Source of the DNA: Staphylococcus sp. NRL 16/872
Lineage (GTDB): Bacteria; Bacillota; Bacilli; Staphylococcales; Staphylococcaceae
Assembly: GCF_022815905.2 (NCBI RefSeq)
Contig: NZ_CP119327.1
Location: forward strand, 744,001-808,000
Length of the DNA: 64,000 bases
Direction of reading: 5' to 3'
Below, piece by piece: positions 11,516 to 23,752 of the stretch. The notes below the pieces were generated by a model. It made no database searches and had not been told where the DNA came from. It worked only from the letters and a program-made list of their open reading frames with translations. The position numbers and the translations under genes are program-made. How positions within the stretch are numbered: the stretch's first letter is position 1; the number at the start of each line of letters is the position of its first letter.

Positions 11516-12375
11516 TGATTACATTTAATGATGTGACTTATACGTATCAAATAGGGACACCTTATGAATTTCAAGCATTAAAAGATATCAATCTTACTTT
11601 AGAACAAGGTAAATATTATGCAATTGTAGGTCAAACTGGAAGTGGGAAGTCTACTTTAATTCAACACTTTAATGGCTTATTAAAGCCAACGACAGGATCT
11701 GTGGAATTTAACGATCTTACTATCACACGTAAAACTAAAGATAAACACATTAGACCACTGCGTCAAAAGGTAGGTTTAGTATTTCAATTTCCTGAATCTC
11801 AACTTTTTGAGGATAATGTAGAACGAGAAATTGAGTTTGGTCCACGTAACTTTAAGATGGATGTAGAAGAAGTGAAAGCACGTGCATATGATTTATTAAT
11901 AGAACTTGGCTTTTCAAGAGATGTGATGGCATTGTCTCCATTTCAAATGTCAGGGGGACAAATGCGCAAGATTGCGATTGTCTCTATACTAGCAATGAAT
12001 CCAGACGTTATTATATTGGATGAGCCTACAGCAGGGCTAGACCCTAAGAGTCGTCACCAAGTGATGGAATTATTTAAAAAAATACAGCTAGAGCAAAACA
12101 AGACCATTATTCTTGTTTCTCATGATATGAATGATGTGGCTAAATACGCTGATGAAATCATTGTGATGAAAGAAGGAAGCATAGTAGAACAAATATCTCC
12201 GAAAAAGTTATTTAAGCATGAAACGCAACTAAATGAATGGCATATTGCGTTACCAGATATCGTTCGCTTACAAAAAGACTTTGAACAGAAGTATCAAACG
12301 GAGCTAAATGACGTTGCTTTAACAGAAGAAGAATTTGTAAAACTATATCAGGAGTGGCAACAACATGAAGAATAA
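11512..12375 (+). CDS. ecfA2: ECF transporter ATPase EcfA2 (CbiO-type)
   Basis: The partner ATPase (287 aa) of EcfA1. Walker [10 protein letters not shown] is at 40-48, the signature is MSGGQ at 146-150 (the variant often seen in EcfA2) and Walker B VIILDEP at 166-172, followed by the D-loop AGLDP. Overlaps ecfA1 by four bases and ecfT by eleven, so the three are co-translated. Confidence 0.95.
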   Translation: MMITFNDVTYTYQIGTPYEFQALKDINLTLEQGKYYAIVGQTGSGKSTLIQHFNGLLKPTTGSVEFNDLTITRKTKDKHIRPLRQKVGLVFQFPESQLFEDNVEREIEFGPRNFKMDVEEVKARAYDLLIELGFSRDVMALSPFQMSGGQMRKIAIVSILAMNPDVIILDEPTAGLDPKSRHQVMELFKKIQLEQNKTIILVSHDMNDVAKYADEIIVMKEGSIVEQISPKKLFKHETQLNEWHIALPDIVRLQKDFEQKYQTELNDVALTEEEFVKLYQEWQQHEE

Positions 12376-13171
12376 GTTAATTATTGGACGCTATCTACCT
12401 CTGGATTCATGGGTACATCATTTAGATCCTAGAGCAAAAATTACATTTGTTTTCATGTTCATTGTGCTCATCTTCTTCGCTCATTCATTTGCGACATTTG
12501 GTTGGATTATTTTATTAATATTATTTATTATGACGTTATCTAAAATTAAATTTTGGTTTTTAATTAAAGGGTTAACACCTATATTTATCTTTTTAATATT
12601 TACTTTTTTAATGCATATCTTCTTTACCCATGGCGGTACAAGATTAGTAGAGTTTGGATTTATTAAGATTGATAGTGAAGGTATATTAGAAGGTATTTAT
12701 ATCTCATTACGTTTAATTACTATCGTTATGATTGCGACAATCATGACATTGTCTACAAGTCCAATTGATTTAACTGATGCTTTTGAAAAGTTATTAACCC
12801 CACTAAAATGGTTTAAAGTGCCTGTGCATCAACTAAGCATGATTATGTCTATTGCATTAAGATTTATTCCAACATTAATGGATGAATTAGACAAAATTAT
12901 CTTAGCTCAGAAGTCACGTGGCTCTGAAATTAGTTCAGGTAGTCTCACAACGCGTATTAAAGCATTTATACCTTTAATGATTCCATTGTTTATTTCAGCT
13001 TTTCAAAGAGCAGAAGAGCTCGCTATTGCAATGGAAGTGCGTGGATATGACGCTAATATTAAAAGAACGAGCTATAGAAAGCTACAATGGCGCTTAAGAG
13101 ACACAATTTGTTTATTGAGCATCGTTCCGATAGCTATTGTACTATTTATATTAAAATACATTGGAGTGTAA
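12365..13171 (+). CDS. ecfT: ECF transporter transmembrane coupling protein EcfT
   Basis: EcfT (268 aa) spans the membrane and passes ATPase movement to the substrate-binding S component. Five or more hydrophobic segments lie in residues about 25-130 and 240-265; the coupling helices hold the characteristic Ala-Arg-Gly-type motifs, here QKSRGSEI and MEVRGYDAN near residues 180 and 224. RBS GGAG lies within the 3' end of ecfA2. Confidence 0.94.
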   Translation: MKNKLIIGRYLPLDSWVHHLDPRAKITFVFMFIVLIFFAHSFATFGWIILLILFIMTLSKIKFWFLIKGLTPIFIFLIFTFLMHIFFTHGGTRLVEFGFIKIDSEGILEGIYISLRLITIVMIATIMTLSTSPIDLTDAFEKLLTPLKWFKVPVHQLSMIMSIALRFIPTLMDELDKIILAQKSRGSEISSGSLTTRIKAFIPLMIPLFISAFQRAEELAIAMEVRGYDANIKRTSYRKLQWRLRDTICLLSIVPIAIVLFILKYIGV

Positions 13172-13175
13172 TATA

Positions 13176-13979
13176 GTGCGAATTCTAGTAAATATTTCGT
13201 ACCAAGGAAGTCAATTTTTAGGCTTTCAAATTCAACAGCAAGGACGAACAGTTCAGCAGCAATTTGAAAAAATATTAAAACGCATGCATCGTCGTCATGT
13301 ACGCATTCATCCTTCAAGTCGTACAGATCGTGGTGTGCATGCCTATGAACAGTACTTCCACTTTGATACTGAATTAAATATTGCGCCACGGCAGTGGAAG
13401 TATGCCATGAATAGTGCGTTACCTGACGATATTTATGTTAAAAAAGTGCAACAGGTTGATGAAGAATTTCATTGCCGTTATGACTGTGTAGGTAAACGCT
13501 ATCGCTATAAAGTTTATCAAGCTGAGCATCGCAATCCCTTCGAAAGTGGTTTAAAGACCTTTATTAAAGATGATTTAGACTTAGACAAGATGAACGAAGC
13601 GGCAAACCACTTTATTGGTACGCATGATTTCACAGGATTTTGTTCTCAAAAAACAGAAGTAGAAAGTAAAGAACGTACGTTATATCAAAGCGAAATAGTG
13701 AAGACTGAGAAGGGCTTTGATTACATCGTTACAGGATCTGGCTTTTTATATAATATGGTACGCGTATTAGTGGCATTTCTTATTGAAGTTGGAAAAGGTA
13801 AACGACAACCTGACGAGGTTCCAACACTTTTAAAAGAGAAAAATCGAAATAATGTACCATTTACAGCACCGGCAGAAGGATTGTATTTAGAGAAGATATA
13901 TTTAGCCCCAGAAGAGCTTATCAACGACTTTGGAAACGATATAAAAATTCATTATAAAAAATCGTTACAAAATGACTAA
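13176..13979 (+). CDS. truA: tRNA pseudouridine(38-40) synthase
   Basis: TruA converts uridines 38-40 in the anticodon arm of many tRNAs to pseudouridine. Using the GTG at 13176 gives a 267-aa protein ([18 protein letters not shown]), the length of staphylococcal homologues; an in-frame TTG five codons upstream overlaps ecfT and is less likely. The catalytic aspartate is D51 in [22 protein letters not shown] in the C-terminal half is another family motif. It follows ecfT by four bases and probably belongs to the same operon. Confidence 0.94.
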   Translation: MRILVNISYQGSQFLGFQIQQQGRTVQQQFEKILKRMHRRHVRIHPSSRTDRGVHAYEQYFHFDTELNIAPRQWKYAMNSALPDDIYVKKVQQVDEEFHCRYDCVGKRYRYKVYQAEHRNPFESGLKTFIKDDLDLDKMNEAANHFIGTHDFTGFCSQKTEVESKERTLYQSEIVKTEKGFDYIVTGSGFLYNMVRVLVAFLIEVGKGKRQPDEVPTLLKEKNRNNVPFTAPAEGLYLEKIYLAPEELINDFGNDIKIHYKKSLQND

Positions 13980-13984
13980 TTTGC

Positions 13985-14013
13985 ATTGACAAACAAGAGT
14001 AAAAAATATAACA
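13985..14013 (+). promoter_or_regulatory. SigA-type promoter of rplM-rpsI
   Basis: TTGACA (13985-13990), a 17-base spacer, then TAACAT (14008-14013). It starts right after the truA stop and lies 217 bases upstream of rplM, leaving room for a regulatory leader RNA. Confidence 0.75.
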
Positions 14014-14139
14014 TAGTTAACGGTATTGTTTTATATCATCCCACGATAAGCCCCGGAAACTTATTGTGTTACAAGATATATAAGCAGATTATACAGGATA
14101 AAATAAATGAACATTTACGCTTTGAAATCGTAACAGAAT

Positions 14140-14200
14140 TAACTAGGTTGCAGGCCTCGTTCGTAGGTTCGACTGCGATGAGTACCTGCAATCTAAGACG
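14140..14200 (+). promoter_or_regulatory. L13-type leader RNA before rplM
   Basis: TTGCAGG (14148-14154) pairs perfectly with CCTGCAA (14185-14191), enclosing a short internal arm around TCGTAGGTTCGACTGCGA. Position directly upstream of rplM in a low-GC Gram-positive and the general form match the L13_leader family, thought to let a ribosomal protein repress its own operon. The assignment is by resemblance; a covariance-model match would settle it. Confidence 0.7.
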
Positions 14201-14229
14201 AAGCATTTATTTTTAGGAGGACAATTATT

Positions 14230-14667
14230 ATGCGTCAAACATTTATGGCAAATGAATCAAACATAGAGCGCAAATGGTATGTTATCGATGCTGAAGGCCA
14301 AACATTAGGTCGTTTATCATCAGAAGTAGCATCTATCTTACGCGGTAAAAATAAAGTAACTTATACACCACACGTTGACACTGGTGACTATGTAATCATC
14401 ATCAACGCTTCAAAAATCGAATTAACTGGTAAAAAAGAATCAGATAAAATTTACTATCGTCACTCTAACCACCCAGGTGGTATCAAATCAGTTACTGCTG
14501 GTGAGTTAAAACGTAATAACCCAGAACGTTTACTTGAAACTTCTATCAAAGGTATGTTACCAAGTTCACGTTTAGGTGAAAAACAAGGTAAAAAATTATT
14601 TGTATATAGTGGCGCTGAACACCCACACGCTGCACAACAACCAGAAAACTACGAGTTACGTGGTTAA
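14230..14667 (+). CDS. rplM: 50S ribosomal protein L13
   Basis: L13 (145 aa) is an early 50S assembly protein. [21 protein letters not shown], the [16 protein letters not shown] segment and [19 protein letters not shown] are diagnostic. I place the start at the ATG with GGAGGAC nine bases upstream ([17 protein letters not shown]); a second ATG five codons later is possible. Pairs with rpsI as in nearly all bacteria. Confidence 0.97.
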   Translation: MRQTFMANESNIERKWYVIDAEGQTLGRLSSEVASILRGKNKVTYTPHVDTGDYVIIINASKIELTGKKESDKIYYRHSNHPGGIKSVTAGELKRNNPERLLETSIKGMLPSSRLGEKQGKKLFVYSGAEHPHAAQQPENYELRG

Positions 14668-14686
14668 TTAAAAGGAGGAAATTACA

Positions 14687-15079
14687 TTGGCACAAGTTGA
14701 ATATAGAGGTACAGGCCGTCGTAAAAACTCAGTAGCACGTGTACGTTTAGTACCAGGTGAAGGTAATATCACAGTAAACGAACGTGACGTACGTGAGTAC
14801 TTACCATTCGAATCATTAATCTTAGACTTAAACCAACCATTTGACGTTACTGAAACTAAAGGTAACTATGATGTATTAGTTAACGTACACGGTGGTGGTT
14901 TCACAGGACAAGCTCAAGCTATCCGTCACGGAATCGCTCGTGCATTATTAGAAGCAGATCCTGAATACAGAGGTTCTTTAAAACGTGCAGGTTTATTAAC
15001 TCGTGACCCACGTATGAAAGAACGTAAAAAACCAGGTCTTAAAAAAGCACGTCGTTCTCCACAATTCTCAAAACGTTAA
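14687..15079 (+). CDS. rpsI: 30S ribosomal protein S9
   Basis: S9 (130 aa) places its basic C-terminal tail ([12 protein letters not shown]) against P-site tRNA. The start codon is TTG at 14687, with AAAGGAGG at 14671-14678; the resulting [19 protein letters not shown] is the normal N-terminus. Confidence 0.97.
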   Translation: MAQVEYRGTGRRKNSVARVRLVPGEGNITVNERDVREYLPFESLILDLNQPFDVTETKGNYDVLVNVHGGGFTGQAQAIRHGIARALLEADPEYRGSLKRAGLLTRDPRMKERKKPGLKKARRSPQFSKR

Positions 15080-15080
15080 T

Positions 15081-15146
15081 GCTGGAATTGTTGCAAACTT
15101 GTTTGCTTACAAGTCCAGTACGCAAATTGCGTCAGCAATTTGTGTT
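15081..15146 (+). other. structured 3' untranslated region after rpsI
   Basis: CTGGA (15082-15086) pairs with TCCAG (about 15114-15118) around a CTTG...CAAG hairpin, and ACGCAAATTGC (15120-15130) pairs with GCAATTTGTGT (15135-15145) over a GTCA loop. Neither is followed by a T run; the real terminator comes next. Confidence 0.5.
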
Positions 15147-15160
15147 CAAATAAAATGTTT

Positions 15161-15194
15161 AAAGCACTTCTCAATTTCGAGAAGTGCTTTTTTG
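15161..15194. terminator. intrinsic terminator between rpsI and the sirtuin gene
   Basis: AAAGCACTTCTC and GAGAAGTGCTTT form a 12-bp stem with a 6-base loop, followed by TTTTT. It ends rplM-rpsI; with the A-rich start of the stem it may also serve the convergent gene. Confidence 0.9.
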
Positions 15195-15246
15195 TATGCA
15201 ATAATAGCTAGAGATTCTTAAACACTCTAACCTTTGAATTATCTTA

Positions 15247-15987
15247 TTACTTTTTAAATACTTCTTCGACGACTTCTGTCATATCATTATGGATGACTAA
15301 GTCTGCTTTTCTATCATAAGGCGTTTTATCTCGATTAATAATGACTAAATTATCTCCAGTAAAGTTTGAAATAAATCCAGCTGCTGGTTGTACGACTAAT
15401 GATGATCCTAATACAATGACAGTATCTGCTTTCTGAATTTTATCTAGGGCTTTAAATACAGTAGGTTGGTCCAACATTTCACCGTATAACACGATATCTG
15501 GTCGAATAACTTCACCACATTTTTCGCAATATCTTAATTTATGATCCATTACATATGATTTAGAATATTCTTCACCACATTCTATGCAATAAAATCGATT
15601 CAATGTACCATGGATTTCATCGATATTTTGACTTCCTGCATCTTCATGTAAGCCATCAATATTTTGAGTGATTACGCCTAATGACTTTCCTTCTTTTTCA
15701 AGTTCTGCAATCCACTCATGGACGATGTTAGGTTTTTTATCTGCAACGAGTAAACGTTTATGATAGAAATCAATGAAACTTTCTTTGTTATCATTAAGAT
15801 GGTCTTTACTTAATAAGTATTCTGGTGAATAGCCATCTTTTGAAATTTCATCAAATAATCCTCCCATTGAACGGAAATCAGGGATACCGCTCGCTACTGA
15901 TACGCCTGCACCAGTGAAAAAGACAATTTTATTTGAATTATCTATAATTCTTTTAAGTTTTTCAATTTTATTAGCCAAAGTTGTCAC
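15247..15987 (-). CDS. cobB: NAD-dependent protein deacetylase, sirtuin (Sir2/CobB family)
   Basis: Sirtuins remove acyl groups from protein lysines at the cost of NAD+. The 246-aa protein has the NAD-binding GAGVSVASGIPDFRS (26-40), TQNIDGLH (107-114), the catalytic histidine H126 in EIHGT, a zinc ribbon from C134, C137, C154 and C157, and LGSSLVVQPA (193-202). ATG with AGGTGACAAC upstream on the minus strand. It stands alone between terminators. The substrate cannot be told from sequence; the single-domain form and lack of a macrodomain or lipoate partner nearby argue against the SirTM-type ADP-ribosyl enzyme. Confidence 0.92.
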   Translation of the reverse strand: MTTLANKIEKLKRIIDNSNKIVFFTGAGVSVASGIPDFRSMGGLFDEISKDGYSPEYLLSKDHLNDNKESFIDFYHKRLLVADKKPNIVHEWIAELEKEGKSLGVITQNIDGLHEDAGSQNIDEIHGTLNRFYCIECGEEYSKSYVMDHKLRYCEKCGEVIRPDIVLYGEMLDQPTVFKALDKIQKADTVIVLGSSLVVQPAAGFISNFTGDNLVIINRDKTPYDRKADLVIHNDMTEVVEEVFKK

Positions 15988-16229
15988 CTCATTAAAATTA
16001 TTAATTTACTGAATAACCTTCACTTTATATATTATAGTACACACATTTTAAAATAACATTTTATTAAATTCTGTCATAATTAAAAGTTATGATACAAAAA
16101 TATTAGAGTTCAATCGTTGAATGGTATAAAATTAATATGCGCTGAAAATCTTTATAAATTATATGTCTAAAACTATTAGGCATTTTCAAAATAAAAATAA
16201 CTTAGCATTTGGGGGAAGTGAGGAATTGA

Positions 16230-16985
16230 ATGAATAAATACGATCGTTTAGATGAAATTACTAAACTCGTAAATCAAAAAGGGACGGTTAGAACCAATGA
16301 AATCGTTGAGGAACTCAACGTATCTGATATGACGGTTCGACGTGATTTAGCTGAATTAGAAGAAAAGGGATTATTGACTAAAATCCATGGCGGGGCGAGA
16401 AGTAATTCAGTCTTTCAATTTAAGGAGAAGTCACATCAAGAGAAACATACTCAAAATAAAGAAGAAAAACGTGTTGTAGCTCGAAAAGCTGTTAAGCTCA
16501 TTGAAGAAGGCGACACTATATTTCTCGGGCCAGGGACAACGATTGAATTTCTAGCTGAGGTGATGGAACATCAATCGCTGACAGTCATTACAAATTGTTT
16601 CCCAGTGTTTAAAATATTATTTAAAAAACGTTCTATAGATTTCAAAGTGTATTTGCTTGGCGGGGAGATGCGAGAGCTTACTGAATCGTTTGTTGGCGAA
16701 ATGACGAATACCTTACTTAAAACGAAACGCTTTAGCAAGATGTTCTTTAGTTGTAACGGTATTAAAGAGGCAGACGTACTTACTTCTACCATTGACGAAG
16801 CTTATACGCAACAAATCGCATTAGAACGATCGGTTGAAAAATATTTACTTATTGATTCTTCAAAAATTGGAAAAGAAGACTTTACGCAGTTGTGTAAATT
16901 AGAAGATTTAACTGCGGTTGTTCTTGATACCGATGATGAAGAGAGTGTTTCAAAATTAAAATTACATACAGAAGTGATTTATTAA
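16230..16985 (+). CDS. lacR: lactose operon repressor LacR (DeoR family)
   Basis: LacR (251 aa) represses the staphylococcal lac operon and is released by tagatose-6-phosphate. The N-terminal helix-turn-helix (about residues 1-57) contains [20 protein letters not shown] and HGGA, the DeoR signature; the rest is the sugar-phosphate-binding DeoRC domain with [13 protein letters not shown] and FSCNGI. The gene sits directly upstream of lacA with its own terminator, the usual arrangement. AAGTGAGG lies about 11 bases before the ATG and GGGGGAAG just before that. Confidence 0.95.
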   Translation: MNKYDRLDEITKLVNQKGTVRTNEIVEELNVSDMTVRRDLAELEEKGLLTKIHGGARSNSVFQFKEKSHQEKHTQNKEEKRVVARKAVKLIEEGDTIFLGPGTTIEFLAEVMEHQSLTVITNCFPVFKILFKKRSIDFKVYLLGGEMRELTESFVGEMTNTLLKTKRFSKMFFSCNGIKEADVLTSTIDEAYTQQIALERSVEKYLLIDSSKIGKEDFTQLCKLEDLTAVVLDTDDEESVSKLKLHTEVIY

Positions 16986-16990
16986 TACAG

Positions 16991-17036
16991 AAATCCTAAG
17001 ATTGTTTGAATTAAACAGTCTTAGGATTTTTTTAGT
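16991..17036 (+). terminator. lacR terminator
   Basis: AAATCCTAAGA and TCTTAGGATTT form an 11-bp stem whose loop also holds TGTTTGAATTAAACA; a T7 run follows. It separates lacR from the lacA promoter. Confidence 0.9.
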
Positions 17037-17095
17037 TTATAAAAGTTTAATTAAACACAAAGTTACATTAATTTGTTTAAAACAACTAAATATCA

Positions 17096-17195
17096 AACAA
17101 TATTCAAACATTTATTGTTGATTATTTGTTTGTTTATGTTTATAATTTAATCGTAAAGATTTGAAAGCGCTTTTTCACACAACAAATAAACATAA
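17096..17195 (+). promoter_or_regulatory. lac operon promoter with operator-like inverted repeats
   Basis: The promoter is TTGATT (17118-17123), 17-base spacer, TATAAT (17141-17146). AACAATA (17096-17102) and TATTGTT (17113-17119) form an inverted repeat abutting the -35. TTATGTTTAT (17134-17143) and ATAAACATAA (17186-17195) form a perfect 10-base inverted repeat spanning the -10, the start point and the cre site. These are likely LacR operators; the assignment is inferred from position. Confidence 0.7.
17162..17177 (+). promoter_or_regulatory. cre site (CcpA operator) of the lac operon
   Basis: TGAAAGCGCTTTTTCA matches the catabolite-responsive element consensus TGWAARCGYTWWCW with one mismatch in the core 14 bases. 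It lies just downstream of the expected transcription start, where CcpA binding blocks transcription in the presence of glucose. Confidence 0.8.
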
Positions 17196-17233
17196 TGCTG
17201 TGGAAAGATATCATCTTAAAAAGGAGAATTACT

Positions 17234-17662
17234 ATGGCAATTATTATTGGTTCAGATGTAGCTGGTAAAAGACTAAAAGATGTTGTTAAAGCATTCTTAA
17301 AAGAAAACAATCATGAAGTGATTGATGTAACAGAAGGAAAGGACTTAGACTTTGTTGATTCAACATTAGCAGTCGTACATGAAGTTCAAAAAAATGATGA
17401 GAATTTAGGAATTGCAATTGATGCCTATGGTGCAGGAAGCTTTATAGTAGCGACTAAAGTAAAAGGCATGATTGCTGCAGAAGTGTCTGATGAACGTTCT
17501 GCATATATGACACGTGGTCATAATAATGCACGTATGATTACTATGGGTGAACAAATTGTTGGGGATACATTAGCTCAAAATGTCGCAAAAGAATTTGTTG
17601 AAGGTCACTATGACGGCGGACGTCATCAAATCAGAGTAGATATGTTAAATAAAATGTGTTAA
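17234..17662 (+). CDS. lacA: galactose-6-phosphate isomerase subunit LacA
   Basis: With LacB it converts galactose-6-phosphate to tagatose-6-phosphate. The ATG at 17234, preceded by AAGGAGAA, gives the usual 142-aa protein [17 protein letters not shown]; an open stretch further upstream has no ribosome binding site. RpiB/LacAB fold, with [17 protein letters not shown], the conserved active-site segment. First gene of the lac operon. Confidence 0.96.
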   Translation: MAIIIGSDVAGKRLKDVVKAFLKENNHEVIDVTEGKDLDFVDSTLAVVHEVQKNDENLGIAIDAYGAGSFIVATKVKGMIAAEVSDERSAYMTRGHNNARMITMGEQIVGDTLAQNVAKEFVEGHYDGGRHQIRVDMLNKMC

Positions 17663-17678
17663 TTAGGAGGATTTTAAA

Positions 17679-18194
17679 ATGAAAATAGCTATTGGTTGCG
17701 ATCATATTGTTACAGATACAAAAATGACAGTTTCTAAACATTTAAAAGAACAAGGACATGAAGTCATCGATGTTGGAACATATGATTTCACAAGAACACA
17801 CTACCCAATCTTTGGTAAAAAAGTTGGTGAAGCAGTAACAAGTGGAGAAGCGGATTTAGGTGTATGTATTTGTGGAACAGGTGTAGGTATTAGTAATGCT
17901 GCGAATAAAGTACCCGGTGTTAGAACGGCTTTAGTTCGTGATATGACTACTGCTTTATATTCTAAAGAAGAATTAAATGCAAACGTAGTAAGTTTCGGCG
18001 GTAAAGTCGTAGGTGAATTATTCATCTTCGATATCGTAGATGCTTTCATTAAAGCTGAATACAAACCTACTGAGGAAAATAAAAAATTAATCGCTAAAAT
18101 CGAACATTTAGAAGCACATAATGATAAACAAGCTGACCCTCATTTCTTTGATGAATTTTTAGAAAAATGGGACAAAGGTGAATATCACGATTAA
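17679..18194 (+). CDS. lacB: galactose-6-phosphate isomerase subunit LacB
   Basis: The second isomerase subunit (171 aa), of the same RpiB-type fold as Lac[17 protein letters not shown], the [25 protein letters not shown] stretch (about 65-90, with the catalytic cysteine region) and a C-terminal extension are typical. TTAGGAGG precedes the ATG. Confidence 0.96.
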   Translation: MKIAIGCDHIVTDTKMTVSKHLKEQGHEVIDVGTYDFTRTHYPIFGKKVGEAVTSGEADLGVCICGTGVGISNAANKVPGVRTALVRDMTTALYSKEELNANVVSFGGKVVGELFIFDIVDAFIKAEYKPTEENKKLIAKIEHLEAHNDKQADPHFFDEFLEKWDKGEYHD

Positions 18195-18206
18195 AGGTGG
18201 ACTCTC

Positions 18207-19139
18207 ATGATTTTAACATTAACACTTAATCCTTCTGTAGATATTTCATATCCTTTGGAACACTTTAACCTTGATACTGTCAACAGAGTGACTAATACAA
18301 GTAAAACTGCTGGAGGTAAAGGTTTAAATGTAACACGTGTGTTATCTGAATTTGGCGAAGATGTTGTAGCTAGTGGATTTTTAGGTGGTCAGTTGGGTGA
18401 GTTTATTGAACATCAACTTGATGAGAACAAAATCCAACATTCATTTTTCCAAATAAAAGGTGAAACAAGAAACTGTATCGCTATCCTACATGAAGGTCAA
18501 CAAACTGAAATATTAGAACAAGGTCCTTCAATTAGTGAAGAAGAAGCTAAAGGTTTCAAAGCACATTTAAGCCATTTATTCAGAAAAGCTGATGCAATTG
18601 CAATGTCAGGAAGTTTACCTAAAGGATTGAATTCAGATTATTATGCAGAAATTATTCAATTAGCTAATCAACAGCACATACCGACAGTTCTTGATAGTTC
18701 AGATCAATCATTAATGGATGTTTTGTTGAGCGAAAGTAAGCCTACAGTGATAAAACCAAATATTGATGAATTATCTCAATTATTACAAACCACTGTTACT
18801 ACAGATATCGATAGTTTGAAAGAAGCGGTCACTCAACCAATCTTCGAAGGTATAGAATGGATTATCGTTTCTTTAGGTGGCGACGGTGCTTTCGCAAAAC
18901 ATCATCAAACTTTCTATAAAGTTAATATCCCTAATATTAATGTAGTAAATCCTGTTGGTTCTGGTGACTCAACTGTAGCAGGCATTACGTCAGGATTAAT
19001 TCATCAAGATTCTGATAAGGATTTATTAAGAAAAGCAAATACATTTGGCATGTTAAATGCAATGGAAAGTCAAACTGGTCATATCAATGTAAATAAATTT
19101 GACGAAATTTTCCAACAAATTGAAGTTATAGAGGTGTAA
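18207..19139 (+). CDS. lacC: tagatose-6-phosphate kinase
   Basis: Phosphorylates tagatose-6-phosphate to the 1,6-bisphosphate with ATP. The 310-aa protein is a PfkB-family sugar kinase: N-terminal [12 protein letters not shown] (35-46) and the C-terminal anion-hole motif [12 protein letters not shown] (248-259) with catalytic D254. It starts 13 bases after lacB. Confidence 0.95.
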   Translation: MILTLTLNPSVDISYPLEHFNLDTVNRVTNTSKTAGGKGLNVTRVLSEFGEDVVASGFLGGQLGEFIEHQLDENKIQHSFFQIKGETRNCIAILHEGQQTEILEQGPSISEEEAKGFKAHLSHLFRKADAIAMSGSLPKGLNSDYYAEIIQLANQQHIPTVLDSSDQSLMDVLLSESKPTVIKPNIDELSQLLQTTVTTDIDSLKEAVTQPIFEGIEWIIVSLGGDGAFAKHHQTFYKVNIPNINVVNPVGSGDSTVAGITSGLIHQDSDKDLLRKANTFGMLNAMESQTGHINVNKFDEIFQQIEVIEV

Positions 19140-19142
19140 TTC

Positions 19143-20120
19143 ATGACTAAATCACAACAAAAATTATCATCAATTGAACAATTAAGTAATAAAGAAGGCG
19201 TTATTTCAGCTTTAGCGTTTGACCAACGTGGCGCTTTAAAAAGAATGATGGCTGAACATCAAACAGAAGAACCAACTGTTGAACAAATTGAACAATTAAA
19301 AGTTCTAGTATCTGAAGAATTAACTCAATATGCATCATCAATTCTTTTAGATCCTGAATATGGTTTACCTGCTTCTGATGCACGTAATAAAGAATGTGGT
19401 TTATTACTTGCTTATGAAAAAACAGGTTATGACGTAAATGCTAAAGGTCGTTTACCCGACTGCTTAGTGGAATGGTCTGCGAAACGTTTAAAAGAACAAG
19501 GCGCTAATGCTGTTAAATTCTTACTTTACTATGATGTAGACGATTCAGAAGAAATCAACATTCAAAAGAAAGCATATATTGAAAGAATTGGATCTGAGTG
19601 TGTAGCAGAAGATATTCCATTCTTCTTAGAAGTTCTAACATACGACGACAACATTCCGGATAATAAAAGTGCTGAATTTGCGAAAGTAAAACCTCGTAAA
19701 GTTAATGAAGCTATGAAATTATTCTCTGAAGAAAGATTTAATGTTGATGTACTTAAAGTGGAAGTACCAGTCAATATGAATTACGTTGAAGGCTTTGCTG
19801 ATGGAGAAGTCGTTTATAGCAAAGAAGAAGCGGCACAACATTTCCGTGATCAAGAAGCTTCTACACATTTACCATATATCTATTTAAGTGCAGGTGTTAC
19901 TGCTGAATTATTCCAAGAAACACTTAAATTCGCTCATGAAGCTGGCGCTAAATTTAATGGTGTACTTTGTGGACGTGCAACTTGGTCAGGTGCTGTAAAA
20001 GTCTATATCGAACAAGGCGAAGAAGCAGCTCGTGAATGGTTACGCACTACTGGATTTAAAAATATTGATGATTTGAACAAAGTGTTAGAAACAACTGCAA
20101 CATCTTGGAAATCTAAATAA
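19143..20120 (+). CDS. lacD: tagatose-1,6-bisphosphate aldolase (class I)
   Basis: Splits tagatose-1,6-bisphosphate into dihydroxyacetone phosphate and glyceraldehyde-3-phosphate. The 325-aa LacD shows [27 protein letters not shown], the segment [12 protein letters not shown] whose lysine is expected to form the Schiff base, and [14 protein letters not shown]. Three bases separate it from lacC. Confidence 0.95.
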   Translation: MTKSQQKLSSIEQLSNKEGVISALAFDQRGALKRMMAEHQTEEPTVEQIEQLKVLVSEELTQYASSILLDPEYGLPASDARNKECGLLLAYEKTGYDVNAKGRLPDCLVEWSAKRLKEQGANAVKFLLYYDVDDSEEINIQKKAYIERIGSECVAEDIPFFLEVLTYDDNIPDNKSAEFAKVKPRKVNEAMKLFSEERFNVDVLKVEVPVNMNYVEGFADGEVVYSKEEAAQHFRDQEASTHLPYIYLSAGVTAELFQETLKFAHEAGAKFNGVLCGRATWSGAVKVYIEQGEEAAREWLRTTGFKNIDDLNKVLETTATSWKSK

Positions 20121-20138
20121 TTAAAGGAGGTTAACTAT

Positions 20139-20453
20139 ATGAATAGAGAAGAAGTACAATTACTTGGTTTTGAAATCGTAGCGTACGCTGGCGATGCGCG
20201 TTCTAAATTATTAGAAGCTTTAACTGCTGCTAAAAATGGTGAACTAGATAAAGCTGAGCAACTTGCTGAAGAAGCGAATGAATGTATTGCAAATGCGCAT
20301 AAAGCTCAAACAAGTTTATTAGCTAAAGAAGCGCAAGGTGATGACATTGCGTATAGCGTGACTATGATGCACGGTCAAGACCATTTAATGACAACATTAT
20401 TATTAAAAGATTTAATCAAACACCTAATAGAATTATATAGAAGAGGGAGTTGA
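20139..20453 (+). CDS. lacF: lactose-specific PTS enzyme IIA
   Basis: LacF (104 aa) takes phosphate from HPr and passes it to the IIB domain of LacE. It is an all-helical lactose/cellobiose-type IIA; the phospho-acceptor is expected to be H78 in [22 protein letters not shown] lies before the ATG. Its stop overlaps the ribosome-binding region of lacE. Confidence 0.96.
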   Translation: MNREEVQLLGFEIVAYAGDARSKLLEALTAAKNGELDKAEQLAEEANECIANAHKAQTSLLAKEAQGDDIAYSVTMMHGQDHLMTTLLLKDLIKHLIELYRRGS

Positions 20454-20458
20454 CCCTG

Positions 20459-22195
20459 ATGAATAAGTTAATAGCATGGATAGAAAAAGGAAAACCGTTC
20501 TTTGAAAAAATATCTCGTAATATTTATTTAAGAGCGATTCGTGATGGATTTATTGCAGCAATTCCAATTATCTTGTTCTCAAGTATCTTTATCTTAGTAA
20601 CATATGTACCGAATGTATTTGGCTTCACATGGAGTAAAACAATGGAAGGTATCTTAATGAAACCTTATAACTACACAATGGGGATTGTAGGTTTCATTGT
20701 CGCCGGTACGACTGCCAAATCATTGACTGATTCGTTTAACCGAAAACTCGAAAAAACAAATCAAATTAACTTTATTTCAACAATGATGGCAGCAATGTGT
20801 GGATTCTTATTCTTAGCTGCTGACCAAGCTAAAGATGGTGGATTCTTAAGTGCCTTTATGGGAACTAAAGGTTTATTAACAGCCTTTCTTTCAGCATTTA
20901 TCACTGTAATCGTATATAACTTCTTTATTAAACGTGATATCACAATCAAAATGCCTAAAGAAGTTCCACCGAATATTTCCCAAGTTTTTAAGGATATCTT
21001 CCCGTTATCAGCGGTTATGGTTATTCATTATGGTTTAGATTTAATTGTTAGAGGCGTAGCGCACACTAACGTAGCAAACGGTATTTTAAAAATATTCGAA
21101 CCATTATTCACTGCAGCAGATGGATGGGTTGGGGTAACAATTATCTTTGGTGCCTTTGCATTCTTCTGGTTCGTAGGTATTCATGGTCCATCAATTGTAG
21201 AACCTGCGATCGCAGCCATTACGTATGCTAACCTTGAAGCTAACTTACATTTAATTCAAGCCGGTGAGCATGCAGATAAAGTTATCACACCTGGTACTCA
21301 AATGTTCGTCGTAACTATGGGTGGTACTGGTGCAACTTTAGTCGTGCCATTTATGTTCATGTGGTTAACTAAATCGAAACGTAATAAAGCGATTGGTAGA
21401 GCATCTGTAGTACCTACATTCTTTGGTGTAAACGAACCGATTTTATTCGGTGCACCATTAGTGCTAAACCCTGTATTCTTTATTCCATTTATCTTTGCGC
21501 CAATTGCAAACGTATGGATCTTTAAATTCTTCGTAGATGTACTAGGAATGAACAGCTTTAGTATCTTCTTACCTTGGACTACTCCAGGTCCATTAGGTAT
21601 CGTGATGGGTACTGGTTTTGCATTCTGGTCATTCGTATTAGCGATTGTCTTGATTGTAGTAGACGTTATTATTTATTACCCATTCGTCAAAGTATATGAC
21701 GAACAAATTCTAGAAGAAGAATTAGGTAAAAAAGTAACAAACAATGACTTAAAAGAAAAAGTAGCAGCTAACTTTGATACTAAAAAAGCAGACGCAATTT
21801 TAGCAACTGCTGGTGCGGACGATGCATCATTACAAGCAGATAATGAAAACGAAGCTTCACCTTCAAATAACATTACTGAGCAAACGAATGTATTAGTATT
21901 ATGTGCTGGTGGTGGAACAAGCGGTTTATTAGCCAACGCACTTAATAAAGCAGCTGAAGAATATAACGTACCTGTTAAAGCAGCAGCTGGTGGTTACGGT
22001 GCACATATGGATATTATGAAAGATTATCATTTAGTTATCTTAGCACCTCAGGTAGCTTCAAACTATGAAGATATCAAACAAGATACTGATCGTTTAGGTA
22101 TTAAATTAGCTAAAACTCAAGGTGTTGAATACATCAACTTAACACGAGATGGCAAAGCAGCATTAGACTTCGTTCAACAACAATTTGAAAAATAA
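20459..22195 (+). CDS. lacE: lactose-specific PTS enzyme IICB
   Basis: LacE imports lactose and phosphorylates it to lactose-6-phosphate. With the ATG at 20459 (GAGGGAG upstream) it has 578 aa. Residues about 1-415 form the membrane IIC domain with multiple hydrophobic segments and [15 protein letters not shown] and [16 protein letters not shown]. After a polar linker (about 440-475) the IIB domain carries the phosphorylated cysteine C482 in [12 protein letters not shown]. The upstream TTG at 20450 overlaps lacF and is less likely. Confidence 0.96.
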   Translation: MNKLIAWIEKGKPFFEKISRNIYLRAIRDGFIAAIPIILFSSIFILVTYVPNVFGFTWSKTMEGILMKPYNYTMGIVGFIVAGTTAKSLTDSFNRKLEKTNQINFISTMMAAMCGFLFLAADQAKDGGFLSAFMGTKGLLTAFLSAFITVIVYNFFIKRDITIKMPKEVPPNISQVFKDIFPLSAVMVIHYGLDLIVRGVAHTNVANGILKIFEPLFTAADGWVGVTIIFGAFAFFWFVGIHGPSIVEPAIAAITYANLEANLHLIQAGEHADKVITPGTQMFVVTMGGTGATLVVPFMFMWLTKSKRNKAIGRASVVPTFFGVNEPILFGAPLVLNPVFFIPFIFAPIANVWIFKFFVDVLGMNSFSIFLPWTTPGPLGIVMGTGFAFWSFVLAIVLIVVDVIIYYPFVKVYDEQILEEELGKKVTNNDLKEKVAANFDTKKADAILATAGADDASLQADNENEASPSNNITEQTNVLVLCAGGGTSGLLANALNKAAEEYNVPVKAAAGGYGAHMDIMKDYHLVILAPQVASNYEDIKQDTDRLGIKLAKTQGVEYINLTRDGKAALDFVQQQFEK

Positions 22196-23623
<1,428 letters not shown>

Positions 23624-23636
23624 TTATTAATTATAG

Positions 23637-23681
23637 GCAACCGTCTAATATAAAAGTCATATATTAGATGGTTGCTTTAAA
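23637..23681 (+). terminator. lac operon terminator
   Basis: GCAACCGTCTAATAT and ATATTAGATGGTTGC form a 15-bp stem with one mismatch and a short loop; TTTAAATTTATTT follows. Confidence 0.85.
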
Positions 23682-23752
23682 TTTATTTATGGAAATATCT
23701 CAAAGCTCGTTTATACTTATAAATAAAAAATAAACAGGTGGCGTTAAAGTTA

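Noticed and set aside
13986-14216. 76-codon frame between truA and rplM
   Set aside because: It covers the rplM promoter and the L13-type leader, has no ribosome binding site, and its translation matches nothing I know.
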